This document shows, one piece after another, positions 43,581-52,468 of a stretch of DNA of 54,266 nt. The position numbers and the translations under genes are program-made. The stretch comes from Flammeovirgaceae bacterium UBA6059. Lineage in GTDB: Bacteria > Bacteroidota > Bacteroidia > Cytophagales > Cyclobacteriaceae. The notes beneath the pieces are model-generated. The model was not told the origin of the DNA, ran no database searches, and was given only the letters and a program-made list of their open reading frames with translations. The stretch lies in contig DIYH01000044.1 of assembly GCA_002435755.1 (NCBI GenBank), forward strand, positions 1 through 54,266, read 5' to 3'. Every line of letters starts with the position of its first letter. Positions within the stretch are counted from its first letter, which is position 1.

Positions 43581-44546
43581 TTAGCGGTAATTATGATTTG
43601 ATAAATAGTCTTTTACATACGAGGCAACACCATCTTCCAATGAAGTGAAAGGTTTGTCATATCCAATCGATTGAAGTTTAGACATGTTCGCTTCAGTAAA
43701 GTACTGATACTTATCACGAATATCCTCAGGCGTGTCTATAAATGAGATGTTCTCTTCTTTTTCGAGAGCTGAGAATACTGCTCTGGTGAGATCTAAAAAT
43801 GTTCGGGCTTTGCCGCTCCCCAGGTTGTAAATACCAGAGTTTTTGCGGTGATGCGTTAAGAAGTAGCAAACTTCTACAACATCATCAACGAATACAAAAT
43901 CGCGTTGCTGCTCGCCATCTTTAAAATCTGGATGATGTGACCGAAATAACTTCATTCCGTCAGTTTGTTGAATCTGGTTGTGAGCGTGCATGATGACAGA
44001 AGCCATGCGACCTTTATGATACTCATTTGGTCCGTAAACATTGAAAAACTTCAACCCGGCCCAAAAAAAAGGTTTTTCATCTTGGGCTAGCGCCCATGTG
44101 TCAAACGCATTTTTAGAGTCACCATAAGGATTGAGTGGCTTCAATAAAGGAATTGTGGATTCATCATCTTGATATCCGTACTCTCCAAGACCATAAGTAG
44201 CCGCAGATGATGCGTATACCAAAGGCAGTTGATACTCTACACATTTTTGCCAGATACGCTTGGTATAATTGGTGTTGAGACTCTCGAGAAGTGCTCTGTC
44301 AAACTCAGTAGTATCAGTTCTTGCACCAATATGAAATATGAACTCCACCGTCTCCTGATGTTCGTCAAGCCAATCGAAGAGATGATCCCGATCTACTTTT
44401 TCAATGATCTTTTTCCCTTCTAGATTCCTATTCTTTTCAGGGTTGTCAAACTTGTCCACTGCCACCACAGCATTGAAATTGTGGTCGTTTAGTTTCTTGA
44501 TAAGGCAACTGCCGATGAATCCGGCCGCTCCTGTGACAATGATCAT
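43581..44546 (-). CDS. hldD: ADP-L-glycero-D-manno-heptose 6-epimerase
   Basis: Makes the L-glycero-D-manno-heptose nucleotide needed for LPS inner core. A 321-residue extended SDR protein with NAD(P)-binding GAAGFIG (6-12), FHIGARTDTT (71-80), which is typical of HldD/RfaD, the catalytic Tyr141-x3-Lys145 pair, and FFNVYGPNEYHKGRMASV further on. It ends at a shared terminator. The upstream region (44547-44632) contains a TAnnTTTG box on each strand, and queD starts divergently. The assignment rests on motif pattern and length; other NDP-sugar epimerases lack the GARTDTTE and YGPNEYHKGRMAS blocks. Confidence 0.9.
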   Translation of the reverse strand: MIIVTGAAGFIGSCLIKKLNDHNFNAVVAVDKFDNPEKNRNLEGKKIIEKVDRDHLFDWLDEHQETVEFIFHIGARTDTTEFDRALLESLNTNYTKRIWQKCVEYQLPLVYASSAATYGLGEYGYQDDESTIPLLKPLNPYGDSKNAFDTWALAQDEKPFFWAGLKFFNVYGPNEYHKGRMASVIMHAHNQIQQTDGMKLFRSHHPDFKDGEQQRDFVFVDDVVEVCYFLTHHRKNSGIYNLGSGKARTFLDLTRAVFSALEKEENISFIDTPEDIRDKYQYFTEANMSKLQSIGYDKPFTSLEDGVASYVKDYLSNHNYR

Positions 44547-44561
44547 AAGCTTGTTTTAGAG

Positions 44562-44569
44562 CAAATTTA
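44562..44569 (-). promoter_or_regulatory. Putative -7 box of hldD
   Basis: Read on the minus strand this is TAAATTTG, an exact TAnnTTTG match 16 bp from the hldD ATG. The -33 region is not convincing. Confidence 0.35.
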
Positions 44570-44606
44570 GAACATTTGAGCAGCATTAACGGATCGGTCT
44601 TCTTTC

Positions 44607-44614
44607 TATATTTG
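44607..44614 (+). promoter_or_regulatory. Putative -7 box of queD
   Basis: TATATTTG, an exact TAnnTTTG match, 18 bp before the queD ATG. No good -33 box is seen at 19-21 bp upstream. Confidence 0.35.
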
Positions 44615-44632
44615 CACTCATAAGGTACCCCA

Positions 44633-45052
44633 ATGATTTACGTTAGTAGAAAAGAACACTTCAACGCTGCACATAAACTATACAATCCGGATTGGTCTGA
44701 GGAGAAGAATATTGAGATGTTTGGCCCATGTGCCAACGCAAATTGGCATGGACATAATTTTGAGTTAATAGTGACTGTCAAGGGACAACCCAGCCCTGAT
44801 ACTGGTTTTGTGATAGATTTGAAGGCGTTGAGTAGTTTGATTAAAAGGGAGGTTATAGAAAAAGTGGACCACAAAAACCTTAACCTCGACGTACCATTCA
44901 TGAAGGATAAGATGGCAAGTTGCGAAAACATCATTGCTGAGTTTTGGGAGATATTATCTCCTAAAATAAAAGCTATAGAACCTCATGCAGAGTTACACTC
45001 GTTGAAGCTCTATGAAACTCCTCGAAACTTTGTAGAGTATTTTGGTGAGTAG
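44633..45052 (+). CDS. queD: 6-carboxytetrahydropterin synthase (QueD/PTPS family)
   Basis: Converts dihydroneopterin triphosphate to 6-carboxytetrahydropterin in the preQ0/queuosine pathway. A 139-residue protein with the zinc ligands His14 (FNAAHKLY), His39 and His41 (NWHGHNF), a nearby Cys33 (GPCANANWHGH), and the late DHKNLN and SCENI segments that carry the catalytic residues. The length and motif set match QueD rather than eukaryotic PTPS. It overlaps the lpxB gene by 11 bp. Confidence 0.88.
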   Translation: MIYVSRKEHFNAAHKLYNPDWSEEKNIEMFGPCANANWHGHNFELIVTVKGQPSPDTGFVIDLKALSSLIKREVIEKVDHKNLNLDVPFMKDKMASCENIIAEFWEILSPKIKAIEPHAELHSLKLYETPRNFVEYFGE

Positions 45053-46163
45053 CAAAGCCAACTCACGCATCTTCATGGTAGCTGGAGAACGCTCCGGGGA
45101 TTTGCACGGCTCTAATTTGATCAAGGCTTTGCTAAGTCAAGCTCCTGAGCTTGAGATTACCTGCTGGGGCGGAGATCTTATGGAAGAGGCAGGTGCCAAT
45201 GTCAGTGTACACTACAACAAGCTTGCTTTCATGGGAATATGGGAGGTGATTAAAAACCTTGGTACGATCAGGAAGCTTCTCAGTCAATGTAAACAAGAGC
45301 TTTTAGCTTACAAACCTGACCTGATTGTATTAATCGACTACCCTGGGTTCAATTTGAAGATTGCTGAATTTGCGCATAAGCAGAGTATACCAGTTCATTA
45401 CTATATAGCTCCAAAGGCCTGGGCATGGAATGCCTCCAGAGCGGTGAAGATTAAGAAATACATCAGCAAACTTTACGCTATTCTCCCGTTTGAAGTAGGT
45501 TTTTTTGAGTCCTATAATATTGATGTCGAATATGTGGGCAACCCTCTCATTGATGCTATTGAAGATTATCATTTTGACAACTCATTGATAGATAACTTTG
45601 ATCATGAGAGAACAGTAGCGGTACTTCCAGGTAGTAGATATCAGGAGGTGAATAGTATGATTGGGCTGATGGTCGATTTGATATCGGCCAGATCAGATCA
45701 TCACTTTCTAATTGCGGCAGTAGACAATTTGCCCAATGAACTCTATAATAAAGTAGAGAGTCTCAAAAATGCCGAACTCATTTATGACAAGACTTATGAT
45801 ATCTTAAGCGTATCAAGAGCGGCGATCGTAACTTCAGGTACAGCGACTTTAGAAACCGCTCTGCTAAAATGTCCACAGGTGGTTTGTTACAAGACAAGCC
45901 CACTTACTTACGCTGTGGGTAGATTATTAGTTAAGGTAAAGTTCATATCTCTGGTCAATTTAATCGCTGGTAAGGAGGTAGTGAAAGAACTCATACAGCA
46001 TGATTTCAACAAGGACGAGCTAAGCAAAGAGTTAGACAAGCTGTTAGATGACAAGGTGTATCGCGCTCAAATCATCAAAGGATATGATGACATCTCAAAA
46101 AAAGTGACGAGTAAGAAGGCATCAGTTACTGCAGCCGGGAGAATAATAGAGGCCTTGAAATGA
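45042..46163 (+). CDS. lpxB: Lipid-A-disaccharide synthase
   Basis: Joins UDP-diacylglucosamine and lipid X to form the lipid A disaccharide, at the inner membrane. A 373-residue protein opening with FMVAGERSGDLHGS, the invariant LpxB N-terminus, then FMGIWEV, LIDYPGFNLK, YYIAPKAWAW, VLPGSRYQEV and TSGTATLETAL, all in the order expected for GT19. The start is TTG at 45042 or GTG at 45045, inside the end of queD. It completes, together with the LpxH-like protein, the evidence for lipid A synthesis. Confidence 0.95.
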   Translation: MVSSKANSRIFMVAGERSGDLHGSNLIKALLSQAPELEITCWGGDLMEEAGANVSVHYNKLAFMGIWEVIKNLGTIRKLLSQCKQELLAYKPDLIVLIDYPGFNLKIAEFAHKQSIPVHYYIAPKAWAWNASRAVKIKKYISKLYAILPFEVGFFESYNIDVEYVGNPLIDAIEDYHFDNSLIDNFDHERTVAVLPGSRYQEVNSMIGLMVDLISARSDHHFLIAAVDNLPNELYNKVESLKNAELIYDKTYDILSVSRAAIVTSGTATLETALLKCPQVVCYKTSPLTYAVGRLLVKVKFISLVNLIAGKEVVKELIQHDFNKDELSKELDKLLDDKVYRAQIIKGYDDISKKVTSKKASVTAAGRIIEALK

Positions 46164-46169
46164 CCGCTA

Positions 46170-47396
46170 CTAGGCTGCTCTGAGCTTGTTGAATTTTGAC
46201 TTTTCGAACTTCTCTGTTGCGTAGCTCTTAGTAATACGTAGTTCTGTTATGTCGTCCTGTGAGGGGATCTCGAACATGGCATCATTGACTATTGCCTCAC
46301 AAATAGACCTCAATCCGCGAGCCCCGAGCTTGAACTCCATAGCCTTACTGACGATATATTTTAGAGCGCCTTTATCAAAGCTCAACTTCACACCCTCCAT
46401 TTTGAAGAGTTTTACATATTGCTTAACCAGGGCATTTTTAGGCTCTGTTAATATTAAATGGAGTGCGTCAGCATCTAATGGATCGAGATGTGTAAGTACC
46501 GGTAGCCTGCCGATCAGCTCGGGTATAAGACCAAATGACTTTAGGTCCTGAGCTGTGATATATTGCAGAAGATTGTCTTTGTCAACGCTATCTAGTTTGT
46601 CCTCAGATTTTGCGAACCCTAACGGTCGCGTATTGAGTCGGGTTCCGATGTTTCGTGCAATGCCGTCAAAAGCGCCCCCGCAGATGAAAAGAATATTCTC
46701 CGTATTTACAGTGATCATTTTCTGATCAGGATGTTTTCTTCCGCCTTGAGGAGGTACATTCACTGAAGTGCCTTCAAGTAACTTCAACATAGCCTGTTGC
46801 ACACCTTCACCAGATACATCTCTGGTAATAGAAGGGTTATCGCTTTTTCGGGCGATCTTATCGATCTCATCTATGTATACAATGCCTCGCTCCGCTGACT
46901 CGACATCATAGTCTGCAGCCTGTAGGAGTCGGGTTAGGATACTTTCAACATCCTCACCAACATAGCCTGCTTCAGTCAATACAGTCGCATCTGCAATACA
47001 AAACGGCACCTGTAGGATTTGTGCTAGCGACCTGGCGAGATAAGTTTTCCCGGTACCAGTTTCACCAACCATTATGATATTCGATTTTTCAATCATAATA
47101 TCATCAGGGTCTTTTTCCTGCATCAGGCGCTTGTAATGATTGTATACCGCTACAGAGATAACACGTTTTGCCTCATCTTGACCAATCACGAACTGGTCAA
47201 GATGGGACTTCATTTCTTGTGGCTTTACCAGGTTGAACTTGGGAGCGTCTTTGGCATTTTTAGTCTTCTCCTCCTCATTGAGGATTTGATTAGCCTGTGC
47301 GATACACTTATCACATATGTGGGCGTGTATACCTGATATCATCAGGTCCACGTCCTTCTTGTTTCTGCCGCAAAACGAGCAAGTTGCCTGTGCCAT
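46170..47396 (-). CDS. clpX: ATP-dependent Clp protease ATPase ClpX
   Basis: A 408-residue AAA+ unfoldase that feeds substrates to ClpP. The N-terminal zinc-binding domain has Cys6, Cys9, Cys28 and Cys31. Walker A is GETGTGKT (111-118), Walker B is IVYIDEIDK (172-180) and PLGF (near 264) corresponds to the ClpP-docking IGF loop. Its start is 2 bp from the clpP stop, so tig, clpP and clpX form one leftward cluster. It converges with lpxB with only 6 bp between the genes and no terminator. Confidence 0.97.
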   Translation of the reverse strand: MAQATCSFCGRNKKDVDLMISGIHAHICDKCIAQANQILNEEEKTKNAKDAPKFNLVKPQEMKSHLDQFVIGQDEAKRVISVAVYNHYKRLMQEKDPDDIMIEKSNIIMVGETGTGKTYLARSLAQILQVPFCIADATVLTEAGYVGEDVESILTRLLQAADYDVESAERGIVYIDEIDKIARKSDNPSITRDVSGEGVQQAMLKLLEGTSVNVPPQGGRKHPDQKMITVNTENILFICGGAFDGIARNIGTRLNTRPLGFAKSEDKLDSVDKDNLLQYITAQDLKSFGLIPELIGRLPVLTHLDPLDADALHLILTEPKNALVKQYVKLFKMEGVKLSFDKGALKYIVSKAMEFKLGARGLRSICEAIVNDAMFEIPSQDDITELRITKSYATEKFEKSKFNKLRAA

Positions 47397-47398
47397 GT

Positions 47399-48082
47399 CT
47401 ATTTCTTTTCGAGTACCTCGTCGATCAAGCCATACGCCTTAGCTTCCTCAGCTCGCATCCAGTTATCTCGGTCAGAGTCTTGTTCTATTTGCTCATAGCT
47501 CTTACCAGAATGACCAGCGAGAATATTGTAGAGGTCTTTTCTAAGTTCCTGCATCTGACGAAGCGTGATCTCCATATCTTTAGACTGACCCTGCATTCCT
47601 CCGCTCGGTTGGTGGATCATCACTCGAGCATGCTTCAAAGCAGATCTTTTATTCGGTGCTCCACCGGCCAATAATACCGCCCCCATAGAAGCGGCCATAC
47701 CTGTACATATAGTGGCCACATCAGGGTTCACATATTGCATTGTATCATACATTCCAAGACCCGCGTAAACAGATCCCCCAGGGCTGTTGATATATAACAA
47801 TATGTCTTTTTTGGAGTCAACTGATTCGAGGAAAAGAAGCTGCGCCGTGATAATGTTGGCTATACCTTCTTCCACTTGCATACCCAGAAATATGATTCTA
47901 TCCATGATCAATCGCGAGAACACATCGATCTCTCTGAAGTTAGTTGGGCGCTCCTCAATTACCGCCCTGGTCATACTGTTGACGTCTGTGTTTACTTTGG
48001 CCGCATAAGCATCAAAAGTAGACCCACTGATACCTTGGCCTTTTACAGCATATTTTCTGAATTCGTCCTTGTTAATCATCAA
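47399..48082 (-). CDS. clpP: ATP-dependent Clp protease proteolytic subunit ClpP
   Basis: A 227-residue serine protease forming a double heptamer with ClpX or ClpC. The catalytic triad is Ser132 (GMAASMGAVLLAGG), His157 (ARVMIHQPSGG) and an Asp in the QDSDRD segment near residues 202-206. The N-terminus is about 20-30 residues longer than E. coli ClpP and may be a propeptide. It is followed directly by clpX and preceded by tig. Confidence 0.97.
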   Translation of the reverse strand: MMINKDEFRKYAVKGQGISGSTFDAYAAKVNTDVNSMTRAVIEERPTNFREIDVFSRLIMDRIIFLGMQVEEGIANIITAQLLFLESVDSKKDILLYINSPGGSVYAGLGMYDTMQYVNPDVATICTGMAASMGAVLLAGGAPNKRSALKHARVMIHQPSGGMQGQSKDMEITLRQMQELRKDLYNILAGHSGKSYEQIEQDSDRDNWMRAEEAKAYGLIDEVLEKK

Positions 48083-48162
48083 TTGATTTATTTATGAAGA
48101 AAGTTAAAACTAAAAAAGAGTCTCACCAAAGAACCCCTCTCCTTAACTGTGACATCAATTGA

Positions 48163-49500
48163 TTAGTTCAGGGGCAATTCTCTAAACTCTTTGGCTGTTA
48201 CTTCCTTTGATTTAATTGTGATGCCCTGCTTCACATAGTCTATCACCTTTTGATCCATTACCTGGTTATAGACTTTCATATAGTTGTCACCGTTTTCACC
48301 TTTCAGGTAGTTATCAGCAAATGCATCGAGATTAGATTCGAATTGATCACCCCCCATACCTGAAGCAGCGAGCTGTCCTCTGATCAAGGCTTTAGCTTCG
48401 GCCAACACCTCTTCGTTCTCTACCTTTAGCTCGTTGGTCTTGACAATCTTATTCTTAATCAGTGACCATTTAAGTTCTTTGGCGTACGCTTCATATTCCT
48501 TATCCACGTCAGCTTCGGTGATCTTGCCATCATTCGTTCTAAGCAGCCAGTCTTTCAAAAACTGATCAGGAAGCTCGAAATTGGTTGCTTCTATCAGCTT
48601 ATTTTGAACAGCAACCTTCTCAAAGGTCACCTCTTCCTTACCATAATTTTGGCTAACCACTTCTTTTATTCTTTCCTTAAATCCATCAAGATCCTTCACA
48701 CTGTCTTTACCAAATGTTTTATCAAAAAGCTCTTGGTTAACCTCTGCAGGTTCGGTCCTATTCACATTTTTGATAGTAAATGTAAAGTCAGTTTTTGCAC
48801 CTTTCAATTCTTCTTTAGTTAGCCCAGTGATCTGCTCGATATATTCCTCGTCCTTAATGGTTTTCTTCAGATCAAATGCAATTGCATCTTCTTTGGACTT
48901 GCCAATAAAGTCTTTCTGGGCCTTCTTTTCTAGTCTTTCAATTTCCAGTAGCACGTCCTTTTCTACACCAGCATCGTCATTGACCAATGTTCCGAAAAGT
49001 GAGTCACCAGCAGCGCTTTCATCAGGGTTCGTTATTTCACCCATCTGGTTCTGTAGGTTTTCAATAGTCTCCTGTACTACCTTGTCGTCGATCTTAATGG
49101 TATAAGTATCAACTTTTACCTTTTTGTCAACCGCAACTTCAAATTCCTCTGCTAGACCTAGATTATACTGAAACTCGAATTCGGTTTGATTATCCCAATC
49201 AATTGCACCATTTTCTGTTTCATTTGGCAGAGGATCACCAAGTACCTGGAGTTCTTCTTCTCGGATATAATCATACAGCTTGTGTGAAAGGATATGATTT
49301 ACCTCTTCGACTAATATGGCCTTACCGTACATTTTCTTGATAACTCCAACAGGCACCTTGCCAGGTCTAAACCCTTTGAGGTTCGACTTTTTAGCATAGT
49401 CCTTAATCTTTTCATCAACCTTGGGTTGATAATCATCCTGTATTAATCTAATTTTAATTAAGGCTTCAGTTTTTGAAAGTTTGTCGAGCGTAATTTCCAA
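48163..49500 (-). CDS. tig: Trigger factor, ribosome-bound chaperone
   Basis: A 445-residue chaperone that binds the ribosome exit tunnel. The N-terminal ribosome-binding domain contains LKGFRPGKVP (about 38-47), the universal signature around GFRxGKxP. It is followed by a peptidyl-prolyl isomerase-like FKBP region that appears degenerate, and by a long helical C-terminal domain. In frame upstream there is a TGA and no ATG, so the start is TTG at 49500. It lies upstream of clpP with an 80-bp gap, the usual cluster. Confidence 0.9.
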   Translation of the reverse strand: MEITLDKLSKTEALIKIRLIQDDYQPKVDEKIKDYAKKSNLKGFRPGKVPVGVIKKMYGKAILVEEVNHILSHKLYDYIREEELQVLGDPLPNETENGAIDWDNQTEFEFQYNLGLAEEFEVAVDKKVKVDTYTIKIDDKVVQETIENLQNQMGEITNPDESAAGDSLFGTLVNDDAGVEKDVLLEIERLEKKAQKDFIGKSKEDAIAFDLKKTIKDEEYIEQITGLTKEELKGAKTDFTFTIKNVNRTEPAEVNQELFDKTFGKDSVKDLDGFKERIKEVVSQNYGKEEVTFEKVAVQNKLIEATNFELPDQFLKDWLLRTNDGKITEADVDKEYEAYAKELKWSLIKNKIVKTNELKVENEEVLAEAKALIRGQLAASGMGGDQFESNLDAFADNYLKGENGDNYMKVYNQVMDQKVIDYVKQGITIKSKEVTAKEFRELPLN

Positions 49501-49525
49501 GGTAGAATTATTTATTGTTCATTAA

Positions 49526-49570
49526 ACTAAAAACCCTCTAACTCGATTCTTATCGCGCAAGAGGGTCTTT
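49526..49570 (-). terminator. Terminator after tRNA-Leu
   Basis: ACCCTCT (49533-49539) pairs with AGAGGGT (49560-49566) over seven pairs around a 20-base loop. On the minus strand it is followed by TTTTTAG, which ends the tRNA transcript before tig. On the plus strand it is followed by CTTTTAT. Confidence 0.6.
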
Positions 49571-49574
49571 TATT

Positions 49575-49659
49575 TGGTGCGGATGGAGGGACTCGAACCC
49601 CCATGCCTCGCGGCGCTAGATCCTAAGTCTAGTGCGTCTACCAATTTCGCCACATCCGC
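49575..49659 (-). tRNA. tRNA-Leu (anticodon UAG)
   Basis: An 85-base gene that includes an encoded CCA. The acceptor stem GCGGATG/CATCCGC, the variable arm and a T arm with GGTTCGAGT are intact. The anticodon stem CTAGA/TCTAG encloses CTTAGGA, giving anticodon UAG. The long variable arm is typical of class II tRNAs. The consensus promoter lies just upstream and the terminator just downstream. Confidence 0.95.
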
Positions 49660-49677
49660 TTATCAGAAATTGGAACG

Positions 49678-49708
49678 CAAATGTAGTGATTTAAGTTTTT
49701 CAAGCAAA
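49678..49708 (-). promoter_or_regulatory. Promoter of tRNA-Leu (perfect Bacteroidota consensus)
   Basis: On the minus strand TTTG (49705-49708), 19 bp, then TACATTTG (49678-49685). Both boxes and the spacing match TTTG-N19-TAnnTTTG exactly. The tRNA starts about 19 bp after the -7 box. Confidence 0.75.
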
Positions 49709-49744
49709 AGCACTTGGGTAAAATATTGATGAATAATTTGGTTG

Positions 49745-51955
49745 ATGGAGACAACTATTGAGATAGACGAGGAGGTAGAGCGTAAGGAAATTCTCAGAAA
49801 GTATCGGGCGCTGCTTCGGCACGCCAAACCGTTTCTTAAAGACGATGACGCCAAACAGATAAAAAAGGCATTCAACACCTCTATGGAAGCGCATCGAAAC
49901 ATGCGGCGAAAATCTGGTGAGCCCTATATCTTTCACCCTTTGGCAGTAGCCGAAATATGTGTAACCGAAATCGGGCTCGGCACTACTTCTATCATATCAG
50001 CCTTGTTACATGATGTAGTCGAGGACACAGAGTGGGAGATTAGCGATATAGATAGAGAGTTTGGTCCCAAAATCGCTATGATTATCGACGGACTCACTAA
50101 GATTTCAGGAGTATTCGAACACGGAAGCTCACAACAGGCAGAGAATTTCCGCAAGATGCTACTTACCTTATCGGAGGATGTGAGAGTAATATTGGTGAAG
50201 TTGGCAGATCGACTTCATAACATGCGCACGTTGGGTTCAATGCCCAGAAATAAACAACTCAAGATATCATCAGAGACTATCTACTTGTATGCACCACTAG
50301 CACATCGACTCGGGCTCTATGCAATTAAGTCAGAGTTGGAAGACTTATATCTCAAGTATACCGAGACAGAAACTTATGAATTCATCGTAGACAGCATCGC
50401 CAGCAATAAAGTTGCAAGAACCAAGTTTATCTCCAATTTCATTCGGCCGATCAAAGACACTATCAAGCTGCATAATATCAATGTTGAAATAAAGGGGCGT
50501 CCCAAATCCGTCTATTCAGTTTGGAATAAGATGAAGAAGCAGGACATCCCTTTTGAAGAAGTATATGATTTGTTTGCCATCCGTATTATCATCGATACTT
50601 CTTTGGAAAAAGAGAAAGCTGAGTGCTGGCGAGTCTATTCGATAGTGACAGATTACTATCAACCCAATCCCGACAGACTCAGAGATTGGGTTTCCACCCC
50701 CAAAGCGAATGGTTATGAGTCGCTGCACACTACCGTAATGAGCCCCCAGGGACAGTGGGTAGAGGTGCAGATTAGAACCAAACGGATGGACGAGATAGCA
50801 GAGAAAGGTTATGCAGCTCATTGGAAGTATAAGGAAAACACAAGCCAGGAATCTGGTCTGGAGCAATGGATACAGAGGGTACGAGATACATTAGAGCAAA
50901 GTGATGCTAGTGCTCTAGAGTTTGTTGATGACTTTCGAGGCAATCTGTTCAATGAAGAAGTTTTTGTATTCACGCCGAGAGGGGAGTTGAAAACCCTTCC
51001 TCATGGCGCAACAGCATTGGATTTTGCATTTGATATTCATACGGAAGTTGGTGGTCAGTGTCTTGGCGCGAAGGTGAATCAGAAATTGGTACCACTAAAC
51101 CATGTGCTCAAGAATGGTGACCAAGTTGAGATACTCACGTCTAATAAGCAAAAACCCAATGAAGGCTGGTTGAGGTTTGTGGTGAGTTCAAAAGCCAAAT
51201 CCAAGATCAAGGATTTACTAAAGGAAGAGCGCAAAGCAGCTGCAGCTGAAGGTAAGGAGATTGTCAAACGCAAACTAAAACAACTAAAACTTCAGCTCAC
51301 GCAAGAGACCATAGATCAACTGGTGGCATACTTTGATGCCAAAACTCCATTAGAGTTTTTCTTTCAGGTAGGACTAGGTAAAATTGATGCTACAAACATC
51401 AAGAAGTTCAAAGATGTCCGGGATGAAGCCGAGAGCAAAAAGAAAACCCGTGTATCTGATGCGAAAGCCGTAGAACAAACTCTTAAAACAGCGAAAGGCA
51501 CAGATCGTGACATGCTCCTGATTGGTGAGGACATGGATGTAATTGATTACAAGCTTTCCAAGTGTTGTAATCCAATTCCTGGAGATGATGTTTTTGGCTT
51601 TGTCACTGTAAACGAAGGGATCAAGATTCATCGGACTTCCTGCCCAAATGCTGCAGAACTCATGTCCAATTATGGATATAGAGTAGTAAAGGCTAAATGG
51701 ACCTCTCAGAAAGAAATTGCATTTCTTGCTGGCCTCACCATTGTCGGGACCGACCGAATAGGGTTGATCAATGATATTACCACCATTATTAGTAATGAGC
51801 TAAAAGTGAATATGAGATCAATGACCATTGATACCGATAACGGCATTTTCGAGGGTAATATTAAGTTGTATGTGAATGACACCATTCACCTCGAAGTTTT
51901 GATGGAGAAGCTTGAAAAGGTATCTGGCGTTGTGAACGTTACTCGGTTTAATTGA
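49745..51955 (+). CDS. Bifunctional (p)ppGpp synthetase/hydrolase (RelA/SpoT family)
   Basis: Controls the stringent response by making and degrading (p)ppGpp. The ATG at 49745 is preferred to the TTG at 49742. Domains in order: HD hydrolase with YIFHPLAVAEI and the catalytic LLHDVVEDT, synthetase with RLRDWVSTPKANGYESLHT and EVQIRTKRMDEIAEKG, TGS (VFVFTPRGELKTLPHGATAL, about 400-460), and a C-terminal ACT domain. Both catalytic domains look intact, as expected for a single Rel-type protein. It precedes the Fur gene in the same direction by 48 bp. Confidence 0.95.
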   Translation: METTIEIDEEVERKEILRKYRALLRHAKPFLKDDDAKQIKKAFNTSMEAHRNMRRKSGEPYIFHPLAVAEICVTEIGLGTTSIISALLHDVVEDTEWEISDIDREFGPKIAMIIDGLTKISGVFEHGSSQQAENFRKMLLTLSEDVRVILVKLADRLHNMRTLGSMPRNKQLKISSETIYLYAPLAHRLGLYAIKSELEDLYLKYTETETYEFIVDSIASNKVARTKFISNFIRPIKDTIKLHNINVEIKGRPKSVYSVWNKMKKQDIPFEEVYDLFAIRIIIDTSLEKEKAECWRVYSIVTDYYQPNPDRLRDWVSTPKANGYESLHTTVMSPQGQWVEVQIRTKRMDEIAEKGYAAHWKYKENTSQESGLEQWIQRVRDTLEQSDASALEFVDDFRGNLFNEEVFVFTPRGELKTLPHGATALDFAFDIHTEVGGQCLGAKVNQKLVPLNHVLKNGDQVEILTSNKQKPNEGWLRFVVSSKAKSKIKDLLKEERKAAAAEGKEIVKRKLKQLKLQLTQETIDQLVAYFDAKTPLEFFFQVGLGKIDATNIKKFKDVRDEAESKKKTRVSDAKAVEQTLKTAKGTDRDMLLIGEDMDVIDYKLSKCCNPIPGDDVFGFVTVNEGIKIHRTSCPNAAELMSNYGYRVVKAKWTSQKEIAFLAGLTIVGTDRIGLINDITTIISNELKVNMRSMTIDTDNGIFEGNIKLYVNDTIHLEVLMEKLEKVSGVVNVTRFN

Positions 51956-51979
51956 ATTGAAACAAGCGCATTATATTTG
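51951..51979 (+). promoter_or_regulatory. Putative promoter of the Fur-STAS-purA genes
   Basis: ATTG (51951-51954), 17 bp, then TATATTTG (51972-51979), a full TAnnTTTG match. The start codon is 24 bp downstream. Confidence 0.5.
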
Positions 51980-52003
51980 TACATATAAACATAGCCGATT
52001 GCT

Positions 52004-52468
52004 TTGAACGAAAAGATTTACGAAGAAGTAAAGAGAATTTTCACGAGTTACCTTGAAAACAAAGGCCTAAGGAAGACACCTGAGCGCTATGCCATTTTAG
52101 AGGAGATTTATTCAAGAGATGGGCACTTTGATGTGGAGTCGCTTTATATAAGCATGAAAAACAAGAACTATCGTGTTAGTCGTGCTACAGTATATAACAG
52201 TTTGGACCTATTGGTAGAGTGCGATTTGGTTAGCAAACACCAGTTTGGCCGAAATTTGGCTCAGTATGAAAAGTCCTATGGCTTCAAGCAGCATGATCAT
52301 ATATTGATGCAAGACAGTGGAGAAGTACTTGAGTTTTGTGATCCTAGGATTCAGAACATAAAAAACACCTTGGAAGAAATGTTTGACATTGATATTACAC
52401 ACCACTCACTTTATTTCTTTGCCAAGAAAAACAAGGAGCAAAAACAAGAGGCAAAGCATGCAGGCTAG
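52004..52468 (+). CDS. Fur-family transcriptional regulator
   Basis: A 154-residue metal- or peroxide-type regulator. The N-terminal winged helix (about 15-85) has KTPERYAILEEIYSRDGHFDVESLY and RVSRATVYNSLDLL, and the dimerisation region has the family H-x-H (KQHDHILM) near residue 100. The structural CxxC pairs of typical Fur are missing: the place is taken by QDSGEVLEF. Cysteines remain only in VECDL and EFCDP. The start is TTG at 52004, downstream of an in-frame TAG. It overlaps the STAS gene by 11 bp. Confidence 0.88.
   Translation: MNEKIYEEVKRIFTSYLENKGLRKTPERYAILEEIYSRDGHFDVESLYISMKNKNYRVSRATVYNSLDLLVECDLVSKHQFGRNLAQYEKSYGFKQHDHILMQDSGEVLEFCDPRIQNIKNTLEEMFDIDITHHSLYFFAKKNKEQKQEAKHAG

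Noticed and set aside
44575..44614. TTTG at 44575 as -33 partner of the queD -7 box
   Set aside because: Spacing of 28 bp is well outside 17-23.
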